This document shows positions 10,398 to 21,200 of a stretch of 64,000 nucleotides of DNA, in pieces. The notes under the pieces were generated by a model. The model was not told where the DNA came from and ran no database searches. It worked only from the letters and a program-made list of their open reading frames with translations. The stretch's first letter is position 1. Each line of letters starts with the position of its first letter. The stretch spans positions 34,738,722-34,802,721 of the forward strand of contig CM053328.1 of NCBI GenBank assembly GCA_028583605.1, written 5' to 3'. The position numbers and the translations under genes were made by a program. Source of the stretch: Dastarcus helophoroides. Taxonomy: Eukaryota > Arthropoda > Insecta > Coleoptera > Bothrideridae.

Positions 10398-10530
10398 GTA
10401 TCTCTCTGAAAATGATAGCTTGGCTATCGAAACGCACTAGAGCAACCTTTGTTGTATTTTTTAATCTTTCTTGATTTCAGAGGACAAGATTTGTACATAT
10501 TTCAATTTTTGAAGGTAACCAAGGACTACT
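10398..10530 (+). repeat. HG interspersed repeat copy
   Basis: A plus-strand copy of the HG family from the CTCTCTGAAAATG start to ACCAAGGACTACT. The stem reads GATAGC/GCTATC instead of GACAGC/GCTGTC in the palindrome copy, a paired change that keeps base pairing. GAAACGC follows the stem. Confidence 0.85.
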
Positions 10531-10703
10531 CCTTTAAACCAAAATCAAAGTTTGACTTTTTTTTGAAAATTCCAATTCAAACTGACAAGTTCAAGCACGG
10601 AATTTTTACAAAAACTAGAATATTCGATAGTTTACTTAAAACTTCAAAGCCTCTAGATAAAGTCAAAATTGTGAAATTAAAAACGAAATATAAAAAAAAA
10701 TGG

Positions 10704-11147
10704 TAGTTAATTAAATGACCGGCCACTATTTTTTTTTTAAACATATCTTTTTAAGACCTCGAATTAAAACCTGAAATAAAAAACACAAAGATTCAAAATT
10801 TTCAATTATGATAGAAATATTGAAAGAAACATTAAAAAATTCTAAAAAAATCTAACTTGGAACTTAACGTTTTTAGAAAAAAATTGTGATAATAAAGCCA
10901 AAATTTAAAAAAATAATAAATGATTAAATGGCCAGACATTTTTTTTTAAAAGCCTATTTTTCTCAAGATCTTGAATTAAATCTTGAAATAAAAAGCACAA
11001 AGATTTAAAATTTTCAATTACGATAGAAATACTGAAAGAAACATTAAGAAATTCTGGAAAAATTTAACTCGGAACTCAACGTTTCTGAAAGAAAATTGTG
11101 AAATTGAAGCCGAAATATAAAAAATAATAATTAATTAAATGGCCGGA
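10704..11147 (+). repeat. Two tandem units of about 221 bp
   Basis: ATTAAATGACCGGCCACT at 10711 and ATTAAATGGCCAGACATT at 10925 begin two matching units with the shared landmark AATTTTCAATTA.GATAGAAATA. A third start (ATTAAATGGCCGGACG) at about 11136 is cut off by the 11150 duplication. Confidence 0.75.
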
Positions 11148-11149
11148 CG

Positions 11150-11460
11150 ATTCGAAAATTTGGCTTCTTCCAAATTTTTTTAAATGTTTTTCTCCCGAGA
11201 TTTATTTGTTTAGAAGTTTTAAGTAAAAACAACGTCAAAGTAAAAAAAATCAAGTTTACTCAAGATTTTGTGAGAATGTTTTAAAAAACAACTGAAAATA
11301 TAAAATGTTCTCAAAATTTGCTTTTTAATTTAAAAATATTGATTCTAATCTGGATATACGACGTTTTCCTGGCAATATCACACTTTTTGAAAAACTGTTT
11401 AAAAAAGTTGTTATCTTCTTTTTCAAAAAGTTGCAATTGTCACGTTGAAATTAAAATTTC
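11150..11460 (+). repeat. Direct duplicate of 10010-10330
   Basis: The same order of words, including CGAGATTTATTTGTTTAG, AACAACGTCAAAGTAAAA, ATTTTGTG.GAATGT and TTTTCCTGGCAA, is found in both copies about 1.14 kb apart. The copies bracket the 221-bp tandem units. Confidence 0.75.
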
Positions 11461-12172
11461 ACTATCAAAGAATTTTTATCAAAAAAAAAGTCGTAATTTT
11501 CATTATAAAGCTAAAATGTTAGAAAAACTGTTTAAAAAAGAATTGAAATTTAAAAAAAATTTATTTGATGTTTACAAAAAAATTGAAATTCTAAAGTCGA
11601 CAAAATAATACATTTTCAAAAACTAAATAGGTTAAAAAATCTAAAAAAAACCTCTCAATTTGGAAGTTTACAACGAAAATTTTTTGAAATGAGTCACCAC
11701 TCCAAGTTTGTTGTAAAATTGTTGTCCTTAAATCAATTTCTTTTGAAATTTCAAATTTGTGCCTCCAAATTTTCAAAACAAATTGAAAATATCCAAATGT
11801 CTGCTTAAATTTTCAGAGTAAAATTCAAAAATTGGATCTTTAGGTCGAATGAGTTGAAAACATAAAAATTTATAACATGACCACGAAAAAATTTGAGAAA
11901 AGTTTCGAATTTTAAGGTAAAAATGAAAAAATAGGTAAAAAATTTAGCCCCAAAATGTTGAGAAATAACTTATGATTTTGGGAAAATGGAAATGTTGAAA
12001 AATAACCAAAATATGACTTTTATCTTAAAATATTTAGAAAAATTGGAATCTCCTAATTGTGATCGAAATTTTGAGAAAATAGTCGGAGTTTTGGAAAAGA
12101 TTTTTGGTTTAAAGTAGAAAGTTGGGGAAAAAGTCAAAATTTCCCAAAAACTTAAAAGAAATTTTTATTTCA
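11461..12172. other. A-rich degenerate repeat DNA, no gene seen
   Basis: Low-complexity AAATTTTG/AAAAATT words only. No gene signal on either strand. Confidence 0.55.
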
Positions 12173-12254
12173 CATGTATCTCTCTGAAAATGATACCTTG
12201 GCTATCGAAAAGCGTTAGAGGAACCTTTGTTGTGTTTTTTAATCTTTCGTGGTT
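12173..12254 (+). repeat. HG repeat fragment
   Basis: Holds the hairpin-GAAA part (12184-12212, stem GATACC/GCTATC, partly mispaired) and the CAACCTTTGTTGTG-type tract, then is truncated at TCTTTCGTGGTT. Confidence 0.8.
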
Positions 12255-13636
12255 TGCATTTTAATTTTGTAAGGAAAGGATTTTTTAAGTTTTCAACTGA
12301 TTTGAAAATGTTTAACTGTAAAAATAGATTTTCAATTAAAGTTTTAAAATATGTGAAAGTCGAATTTTCCATGGAAGTGTTGAATTTTCAAAAAAACTTT
12401 GTTGTTTTAACCGAAAAATGTTACTAACTTTGTGATTATATTTTCTGTGTTTTAACACCAAATCTGAAAATTTTTAACTAAAGTATTTGTAATTGTGTTA
12501 GTTTTCTTGTAAATTTTACAAATATTTCATTTATGAAATATTCAAGAAAAAATCCAAATCTAAAAGTTTTCAAGCAAAATTTCAGTTTTTCGATCAAAAT
12601 TTTTACTTCCTCGACAAAAATTTTAAATTTTTTGATCAAGTCAATTCATTTTTTCCAGTTTCTTAAAATTGTTAAACACGAAAATTAATTTGTAAAATCT
12701 ATTTTATAATTTTCCACTTTTGTTTCGAAATTTTCCGTTAAAATTTAAATTTATTTTCATACATTGTGTCTCGAAAATTCGAGACTGATACAAATAAATT
12801 TAGAAATTGAATTCAAAATTTCGAATAGTTAACATTTGACAAAACATATTTATTAAAAAAAAATAACTCCACTTTATCGTCTTTATTAAAATTTCAATCA
12901 ACGTTTTCCTTATAAAATTTGCTTTTAAAGGTTAGTTTGAAACAAAATTTAAATTTTCCAGATTTTTTATTAAAATTTTTATTTTTTGATTAAGTCAATC
13001 CATTTTTTGTCCCAGTTTCTCAAAATTGTTAAACACGAAAACTAATTTGTAAAATCTCTTTTATAATTTTTTAGTTTTCTTTTGAAACTTTCCGTTAAAA
13101 TTTGAATTTGTTTTTATAAATTGTGTCTCGAAAATTCAAGATTGATATAATTAAATTTTGAAATTGAATTCAAAATTTCGAATAGTTAACATTTGGCAAG
13201 ACATATTTATCAAAAAAATAACTCCACTTTATCTGTTTTATTAAAATTTCAATCAACGTTTTCCTTTTAAAACTTGCTTTTATAAGTTAATTCGAAATAA
13301 AATTTTGAAAATTTGGGCAAGTAAATTTTATTTTTCTAGGTTTTTTATCAAAACTTTTAGTTTTCCTGAACATTTGGAATTCAAACTTGCTTCTTTTTTT
13401 AACTTTCGGTTTAAAATCTAGATTTTTTTCCAGCAAAATTACTTCAAAAGTTTGATTTCTAAATACCATTCGACTTTATCAAAATTTAGACTTTGGACTC
13501 AAAATTTGTTTCCAAAATTAAATATTTTTGTTATCAGCGTTTTCTATCTTTCTCCAAATTTTAACCATTTTCTTTAAAAGTTCATGTTTTCCTTCGGAAT
13601 TTCGACTTATAATGTTTTTTTTGTTTTATTAGAAAA
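12255..13636 (+). repeat. AT-rich block with a 354-bp tandem duplication
   Basis: TCAATTCATTTTTTCCAG at 12641 and TCAATCCATTTTTTGTCCCAG at 12995 start two units that share TGTGTCTCGAAAATTC, CGAATAGTTAACATTTG and AATAACTCCACTTTATC in the same order, to about 13300. The flanking parts are ordinary degenerate AT-rich repeat. Confidence 0.75.
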
Positions 13637-14600
13637 CTTGTATAATCTGATGATCTACCAGTTTATTCTCGAAGTCTTGCAGCATCCTGCTGAATTCCGC
13701 AAATTAATCCAGCCGAATTAAGAACTCTGAATCCTGCTAATATCAGGCTTAAAATTTGGTTGAGGAATCGCATTCCTTAACTACATCCGAATGTGGTATT
13801 GTATTAAAATCCATTTATTTACAAATCAGTAAGTTCTAAGCGGAGAGGTTACCAGAACAAAAAAAACTGATCAATTTTTAAATTATTTAGTCCTTCATGA
13901 AGCTTTCATCTAGTTAATCTATATACCCTTTCAGTTGGGAACTGTAAAACAAATTATGTAAAAATGCATCAAGAATTTGCATATTTGGACGTTAAATATT
14001 AGATCAGGATGACATTTGACACATTCATGACCCATTTGCATCAGTCAGGCGTAAAGTTTCTTACGAGCTTTTATTGAATTAGAGCAAGTAACGGTGCGGC
14101 AAACTGGTAATTAAATCAGCCCTTAATTGCGCTCCGCACAGACAGTAGCCCGCACTATAAGGCAAAGGAAGAGCAACTTGTCAGTAATTATTAATTAACA
14201 GCGCGAGCTGAAAGCCCAGCTTTCTGAGCTTTTACCGGTTTCTCTAAGCTTTACGTCTCCGCTTGAGGAATATGTTTATATGAGTTACGAGCGAAAAACG
14301 ACCTTATATCGTTTGAAGTTGCGAGCTACGCCGCCTCCATCCGCCTAGCGAAATAAAGGTCATATTGCTACAGCTCGCTCTTCAATATGGTATAAAGATT
14401 TCGAACAATTTCTCATTAAGGCAGCAATGAGCTGCTGATTGTCATTTATTTTGTACGCAATTGTGGAAGGCTTGTCTGCACAACGGCAACTTGTGTTCAA
14501 ATATGTCAAACAAATGAATATAATTATTCGTTTGTTGAGTCTCGCGTTTCAGAGACTGACTTGATTTATTTACACTGAAACTTCTAACGTACTTCCGCCT
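13637..14600. other. Mixed-composition island, possible conserved noncoding DNA
   Basis: 14040-14500 stands out with balanced composition, many TAATTA/ATTAAT homeodomain-type words (for example CAGTAATTATTAATTAAC near 14181) and no link to the repeats. No long open frame is present. I read it as single-copy noncoding DNA that may be regulatory; nothing shows activity. Confidence 0.4.
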
Positions 14601-15234
14601 TTTTGTTCATTTATGTACGAATTTAAAACCGGATCCGGTCACTTGTTAATAAAAAAATCCTAAAAGATGAAAATTGTTTATTATTGAGAAAATAAACATG
14701 ATAAAATTTTTAATATTAGAAACTTTGTTAGTATTAGAAACTTTGTTAAATAAATCCAGTTTATTGTGACCTAGAAGTGTAACCATAAGCACAATCTTAT
14801 ATATCAACTGAGTTATCTTAGAAATATAATATAAAACGATTCATTTTATTTATTTGTTTTTATTTTTTTCATAAATGTGTTCAGTAGTCAATAGTGATTA
14901 AAATCACTTCGTCATAAACGTTTAGCAACAAATCAATCTCTGAAGTTAAATTTTAACCCCATAATTGTTTTAATTTCGAATTGCATCCAAAACATTTCCA
15001 ATTCAGCAGAAATTGCAGTACAAACGCGTCCCTCTACATAACAATATCCGGCGCATCCACCAAAACTCTATCGTAATTGCGAGTTTGTCAGAGGCGTTGA
15101 GACGCAGCTAGGAAGGTGGCTGGTGTCGACAGTCGGTTAAGGCGATGCCCCCACTCCTGCGGAACGACGACACCGCCAACGCCACCCTTTCATGGCCACC
15201 TAAGACCTAGATATGAACCGGAGCGGTCGCTTAC
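14601..15234. other. Intervening sequence, no gene recognised
   Basis: AT-rich to about 15000, then GC-richer from 15040, on the downstream (minus-strand) side of the exon candidate that follows. Its 61-codon plus-strand open frame (15116-15301) has unremarkable composition and is not called. Confidence 0.4.
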
Positions 15235-15288
15235 CGCCCACAGATCGAGCAGTATATTGTACAGGGATTCTGGCTCGATCGATAACTT
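15235..15288 (-). CDS. Candidate 54-bp host exon (low confidence)
   Basis: On the minus strand a short segment reads KLSIEPESLYNILLDLWA, bounded 5' by a pyrimidine-rich TTTTTT and AG acceptor-like sequence and 3' by G|GTAAGC, a near-ideal splice donor. The length is 18 codons, phase 0 at both ends. The composition (alternating hydrophobic and acidic residues, balanced GC) is unlike the AT-rich noise around it. I do not recognise the protein. It could be a microexon of a large gene whose introns make up much of the window, or a coincidence. No neighbouring exon was found within several kb. Confidence 0.25.
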
Positions 15289-15925
15289 CTCTTGCGTGTA
15301 AAAAATAGCAACGTCTCGCTTCAATTAAAATTCTCCTAGAAATACAAAGCTGGAGTTACTTACTCGCGAGTTTAACATTCGCCTTGTAATAGTTGCCTTC
15401 AGTTTCTGTATTTGTGGAGTGAAACACATCATTGTCGATATTTCGCTTCATTGTGCATTAGTATTATCTCAGAAAAATTCAAACGTTTTATCCCGTATAA
15501 CCAGGATAGACGGATTGAATTAGTATCAATACGTAAAAAGACGAGTTTTAAATGTTATTTTTTCGAAATTCGGTTGTGTTTTTTGAACACTCTGAACAAC
15601 AAAAGTTGTTTTTTACTATTGGAGAGCAGATTGCTCTATTCCCATACTGAGAAAGCAGAATTCAATTGATTTATCCTATTTTTAAAAGATATAGGTATAT
15701 TATGAAGATGTGAAGAAAGCATCATTTTCAAAAAAACTGGAATTGTTGCCCAATCGGTTTGATTTTAATGAAAGTGTATTATTTTAAAGAAAATTGCAAT
15801 TATCTAAACGATTAGAGAGTTACAATACCAAAACCTATTTAAAGCTTTACAACAAATTCAAAAATTAAATGTATGAATGATGTATCCTTTAAAATTACCA
15901 AGTTTGGGTCTATTTTCGATTTAGA
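15289..15925. other. AT-rich sequence, no gene recognised
   Basis: Nothing supported beyond composition; the 85-codon plus-strand open frame at 15412-15669 lacks coding character. Confidence 0.4.
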
Positions 15926-16210
15926 AGAAACTGTCATAAAGTACATATTATTTTCTTTAAGTAGATTATACGTTAAGATGTCAATATCCAAATTTTCAAA
16001 ATTTAAATCGAAATATTTTCTGGGACAATTCTAAAGAAAGATGAGCATATATACAATAAGAACTGTCACAAAGTAGATATTATTTTCTCTTAAAAGGTCA
16101 AAGTAAAAATGACAAAATCCAAAGTTTTAAAATTTAAATCGAAATAGTAGCTAGGACAATTCCAAAGAACGATGAGCTTCAGACAAGCTGTATAAAGTTG
16201 ATCTTTTTGC
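15926..16210 (+). repeat. Two to three tandem units of about 125-132 bp
   Basis: CTGTCATAAAGTACATATTA at 15931, CTGTCACAAAGTAGATATTA at 16063 and a decayed CTGTATAAAGTTGATC at 16188 mark unit starts. The units share AAATTTAAATCGAAATA and GGACAATTC.AAAGAA.GATGAGC. Confidence 0.75.
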
Positions 16211-16257
16211 ATACATAAATGAATCTGCTCACAATACAGCATTCATGATTTTCAGAC

Positions 16258-16440
16258 TCAATTTATTGACTCTCTATTTTGACCTTCCGTTGTCGTCAAC
16301 GGTACAGTTAACGCACCCGCTGAGGAGATCTCTGCCAAAATTTGTGATGCGAGAAGAAGAATTTCTACGAATTTTTTTATTGGTAAATACTGCATGGCTC
16401 TGGGTGAAACACACTTCACACCCTCCACTGGTAGAGTCAA
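16258..16440 (-). CDS. Hypothetical 60-residue ORF or coding relic
   Basis: A minus-strand open frame of 60 codons ends in TAA. It contains a hydrophobic-amphipathic stretch (KKFVEILLLASQILAEI) followed by SSAGALTVPLTTT. The local GC is higher than the surroundings and the residue mix is more protein-like than the Phe/Lys-rich frames elsewhere. It begins at an alternative-type start codon as read here (GTG or TTG class possible), so it may be an internal part of a longer relic. I do not recognise it. It could be a decayed transposon or host exon. Confidence 0.2.
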   Translation of the reverse strand: MTLPVEGVKCVSPRAMQYLPIKKFVEILLLASQILAEISSAGALTVPLTTTEGQNRESIN

Positions 16441-16481
16441 AAACGTGCCCCGCAGTGTTTTTTTTTATTTGGATTTTTTAA

Positions 16482-17870
16482 TTTAGTCTTAGGATTTTTT
16501 CTCCAAAATTGAAATTTTAGCTTAAATCTAGGTAATTATGAAAACAAATATCCTATAAATGTTGACAATAAAAATCGATTGTATTCAGAAAATTGAGAAG
16601 AAGAAAAAAAATGTTTAGGCATTTTTCAATAAGCTGCAACGGAAAAATAAATAGTTATAGAAAAAAATTTAAAGAAGGAAATTAGAGCCCCAGGTTTTTT
16701 GTTTTTAGATTTTTGAGTTATGAAAATGTAGCATTGGCAGTTTTTAAGCAAGTGTAAGAAAACCATCGGCCAAAAATGTTTCCAAATTTTTGTTTACATT
16801 TGAAAAAGTTCACGGACTTTAATAATTCTTTTCCAGTAATCCTATTACCAACATTTTTTAGACAATTTATTAGTTATTGAGAACATGCAACTAAGAAGCT
16901 AATTTATAGAATATTGACATACATTTTTACCTCTTTGGGGGTTAAATTACATTAAATCTCTTCCTAGTAGTTGCTTTCATCGTATAAAATATCTATTTTC
17001 CAAATCTCTAGTATGTAGTTTCTTCGGGAATTGCGTGATATGGCTTTTATACAACAGACCCAGAAATTAGGAGAATTAAAAAAACACAAATTTTTAGGCA
17101 ACGAAAAGTCTGCGACTTAAAGAAAAATAGTCACACAAAAAAAAACTCACTAAAACTACAAGCTAGTTTTTAGATGAAAATTCGAAAAAAATTATTCTTC
17201 CTAAATATGAAGGAAAATTTTGAATATTAAAGGCAAAATTAAAGAATAAACGAAATTTTAATCTACACAATTTTTTCTTTAAAAATTTGGATTTTTTCTC
17301 TTAAGTTCTACTTTCTACTACGATTTTTGGCTCGAAATATTTATAGATAATTTACAGAAAAAATCAGACGTTTCAATTTCGGTTTCGGTCAGTTTCGTTC
17401 AAAAAAATGTTTAAACACTAGTTTGGTTCAGCCCAATATCAGCAGAAACTTTGGTAAGCTACAATGAAAGTTTCGAAACAATTCAAAAGGAGTCAATGAG
17501 GGTCCAAAAATGATAAAATAAATGCATGTTTCAATTTTGAACTTGGAATGTCCAGGAAGAAAATTCAACTGGAAGAAAAGTTTGAAAATTATAAAAGGAA
17601 TTCCAACTTAAACTCGTTTCGATTTTAAACTTGAAATTATAGAAAGAATTGTTATTGTTTAAACCAAATGCGATCAGCAAAAACTCAAAATTCAGAAAAA
17701 TGTATAATAAAAATATTCTTAAAATGTTAAGTTTAAAATTTAGAGTCTAAGTACTTTCATGGGAAATGTTCACAAGTACTGATAGCTCTGTTCCCCCAAA
17801 AAAAATATTCTTAGGGCACATAAGAAAGTCGAAGGTAGCAGATCCCTGTGCAGTCCAACTTGAAACAATA
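16482..17870. other. AT-rich degenerate DNA, no gene seen
   Basis: Low-complexity sequence; around 17370-17430 there is a weak GGTTTCGGTCAGTTTCGTTC fragment of the family at 2482 and 24161. Confidence 0.5.
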
Positions 17871-17879
17871 AAAACTTCT

Positions 17880-20800
17880 ATTTATATAAACTGTTTCTTC
17901 TAGAGAATTTCAAATCTCTAGAATTCGTTGCCAAGCGACATTACTAATTTATTCTCGTTTAAAACGATCTCTTATTCACAATGTTTCATAGGGCATAAAA
18001 TATTTGCGAGTGATTGTACTAAAAGAAACTCTTTTTCTGCAGAATTTTAAAATCTCTAGAATTCGTTGCCAAGCAGAATTTATTTGACATTTCTAATTTA
18101 TTCTCGTTTAAAACGACTCACTATTCGCAATGTTTTAAGGACATAATAGGGTCACTATTTACAATTATTATACTAAAAAATAAAAGCTCTTTTTTCGGCA
18201 GAATTTTAAAATCTCTAGAATTCGTTGCCAAGCAGAATTTAGTCGACATTTCTAATTTATTCTCGTTCAAAATGGACTCACTACTATTCTTAATGTTTTA
18301 AGGGCATAATAGAGTTACTATTTAGGCGTTTTCGTGCCAAAAAGAAAACTCTTTTTTCTGCAGAATTTTAAAATTTCTAGAATTCGTTGCCAAGCAGAAT
18401 TTGTTTGACATTTCTAATTTATTCTCTTTCAAAACGGACTCACTATTTGCAATGTTTCAAGGGCATAATAGAGTCGCTATTTACAATTTTCGTAGTAAAA
18501 AAGAAAACTCTTTTTTCTGCAAAACTGTAAAATCTTTAGAATTCGTTTCGAAGCAGAATTTGTTTGATATTTCTAATTTATTCTCGTTCAAAACGGACTC
18601 ACTATTCGCAATGTTTCAAGGGCATAATAGGATCACTATTTGCGATTTTCGTACTAAAAAACGAAAACTTTTTTTCTGCAGAATTTTAAAACCTCTAAAT
18701 TTCGTTGCCAAGCAAAATTTGGTCGACATTTCCAATTTATTTTCGTTTAAAACGGACTCATTATTTGCAATGTTTTAAGAGCATAATAGGGTCTCTATTT
18801 ACAATTTTCGTAGTAAAAAAGAAAACTCTTTTTTCTGCAAAATTGTAATATCTCTAGAATTCGTTTTCAAGCAGAATTTGTTTGACATTTCTAATTTATT
18901 CTCGTTCAAAACGGACTCACTATTCGCAATGTTTGAAGGGCATAATAGAATCACTATTTGCGATTTTCGTACTAAAAAAAGAAAACTTTTTTTCTGCAGA
19001 ATTTTAAAACCTCTAAAATTCGTTGCCAAGCCGAATTTGGTCGACATTTCTAATTTATTCTCGTGCAAAACGGACTTACTATTCGCAATATTTCAAGGGC
19101 ATAATAGGGTCACTATTTGCAAGTGTTCGTATTAAACAAAAAAGAAAACTCTTTTTTCTGCAGAATTTTAAAATCTCTAGAATTCGTTGCCAGGCAGAAT
19201 TTGGTCGACGTTTATAATTTATTCTCGTTTAAAACGGACTCACTTTTTGCAATGTTTCAATGGCATAATAGGGTCACTATTTGCGAGTTTTGTACCAACA
19301 AAAGAAAACTCTTTTTTCTGCAGAATTTTTAAATCTCTAGAATTCATTGCCAAGCAGAATTTATTTGACATTTCTAATTTATTTTCGTTTAAAACGGACT
19401 CACAATTTGCAATGTTTTAAGGACATAATAGGGTCACTATTTGCAAATTTTCCTACTCAAAAAAGAAAACTTTTTTCTGCAGAATTTTAAAATCTCTAGA
19501 ATTCATTGCCAGGCAGAATTTGTTCGACATTTCTAATTTATTCTCGTTCAAAACGGACTCACTATTGGCAATGTTTTCAGGGCATAATAAGGTCACTATT
19601 TGCGCCTTTTTGTACAAAAAAAAAGAAAACTCTTTTTTCTGCAAAATTTTAAAATCTCTAAAATTCGTTGCCAAGCAAATTTTGTTAGACATTTTTAATT
19701 TATTCTCGTTTAAAACGGACTCACTATCCGCAATGTTTCAAAGGCAAAATAGGGTCCCTATTTACAATTTTCGTAGTAAAAAAAGAAAACTCTTTTTTCT
19801 GCAGAATTTTAAAATCTCTAGAATTTGTTGCCAAGCGGAATTTGTTTGATATTTCTAATTTATTCTCATTTAAAACGGACTCACTTTTTGCAATGTTTCA
19901 AGGGCATAATAGAGTCACTATTTGCGAGTTTTTTACTAACAAAAGAAAACTCTTTTTTCTGCAGAATTTTAAAATCTCTAGAATTTATTGCCAATCAGAA
20001 TTTATTTGACATTTCTAATTTATTTTCGTTTAAAACGGACTCACAATTTTCAATGTTTCAAGGACATAATAGGGTCACTATTTGCAAGTTTACGTACTAA
20101 AAAGAGAAAACTCTTTTTTCTGCAGAATTTTAAAATCTCTAGAATTCGTTGCCAGGCAGAATTTGTTCGACATTTCTTATTTATTCTCGTTCAAAACGGA
20201 TTCACTATTGGCAATGTTTAAAGAGCATAATAGGGTCACTATTTGCGCGTTTTCGTGCCAAAATAAACTCTTTTTTCTGCAAAATTTTAAAATCTCTAGA
20301 ATTCGTTGCCAAGCGAATTTTGTTAGATATTTCTTATTTATTCTCGTTTAAAACGGACTCACTATTCGCAATGTTTCAAGGGCATAATAGGGTCACTATT
20401 TGCAAGTTCTCAGACTAAAAAAAAAAACTATTTTTTCTGCAGTATTTCAAAATATCTAGAATTTGTTGCCAAGCAGAATTTGGTAGACATTTCTAATTTA
20501 TTCTCGTTTAAGACGGACTCACTATTCGTAATGTTTCGAGGACATAATAAACTCACTATTTACAATTTCTGTACTAAAAAAAGAAAGCTCTTTTATCTGC
20601 ACAATTTTAAAATCTCTAGAATTCGTTGCCAAGCAGAATTTGTTTGAAATTTCTAATTTATTCTTGTTCAAAACGAATCCACTATCCGCAATGTGTCAAG
20701 GGTAAAATAGGGTCACTATTTACAATTTTCGTAGTAAAAAAAGAAAACTCTTTTTTCCGCAGAATTTCAAAATCTCTAGAATTTGTTGCCAAGCGGAATT

Positions 20801-21200
20801 TGTTTGATATTTCTAATTTATTCTCGTTTAAAACGGACTCACTTTTTGCAATGTTTCAAGGGCATAATAGGGTCACTATTTGCGAGTTTTTGTACCAAAA
20901 GAGAAAACTCTTTTTTTTTGCAAAATTTTAAAATTTATATAATTCGTTGACAAGCAGAATTTCTTCGACATTTCTAATTTATTCCTGTCTAAAGCGATCT
21001 CATTGTTCACAATGATTTAAGGGCAAAATAGGGTCATTATTTCCGAGTGATCGTACTAAAAAAGAAAGCTCTTTTTTCCTGCATAATTTTAAATCTATAA
21101 AATTCGTTGCCTAGCAGAGTTTCTTTCACATGTTGTCATTAAAAACGATCTCACTACTAGCAAAGTTTCAAGGACATAATAGGGTCAGCATTTGCTAGTG
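17880..21200 (+). repeat. 160-bp satellite array, about 21 units
   Basis: The marker CTAGAATTCGTTGCC and its variants occur at 17921, 18059, 18218, 18380, 18539 and on to 21100, 21 positions, spaced 157-163 bp except for one short first interval. Each unit also has TTCTGCAGAATTTTAAAA, CATTTCTAATTTATTCTCG, AACGGACTCACTATT and GGGCATAATAGGGTCACT. Units diverge most at the two edges. Many units are 159 bp, so open frames run from one to the next and give 53-residue periodic peptides on both strands; these are by-products of the period. A monomer near nucleosome length is typical of satellite DNA. Confidence 0.95.

Noticed and set aside
18401..20931. Many overlapping frames with FDISNLFSFKTDS-type peptides
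   Set aside because: They arise from the 160-bp satellite, occur on both strands and in several frames, and have no independent coding signal.
17880..21200. CRISPR-like repeat array
   Set aside because: The whole unit repeats, there are no unique spacers, the period is 160 bp, and the context is eukaryotic.
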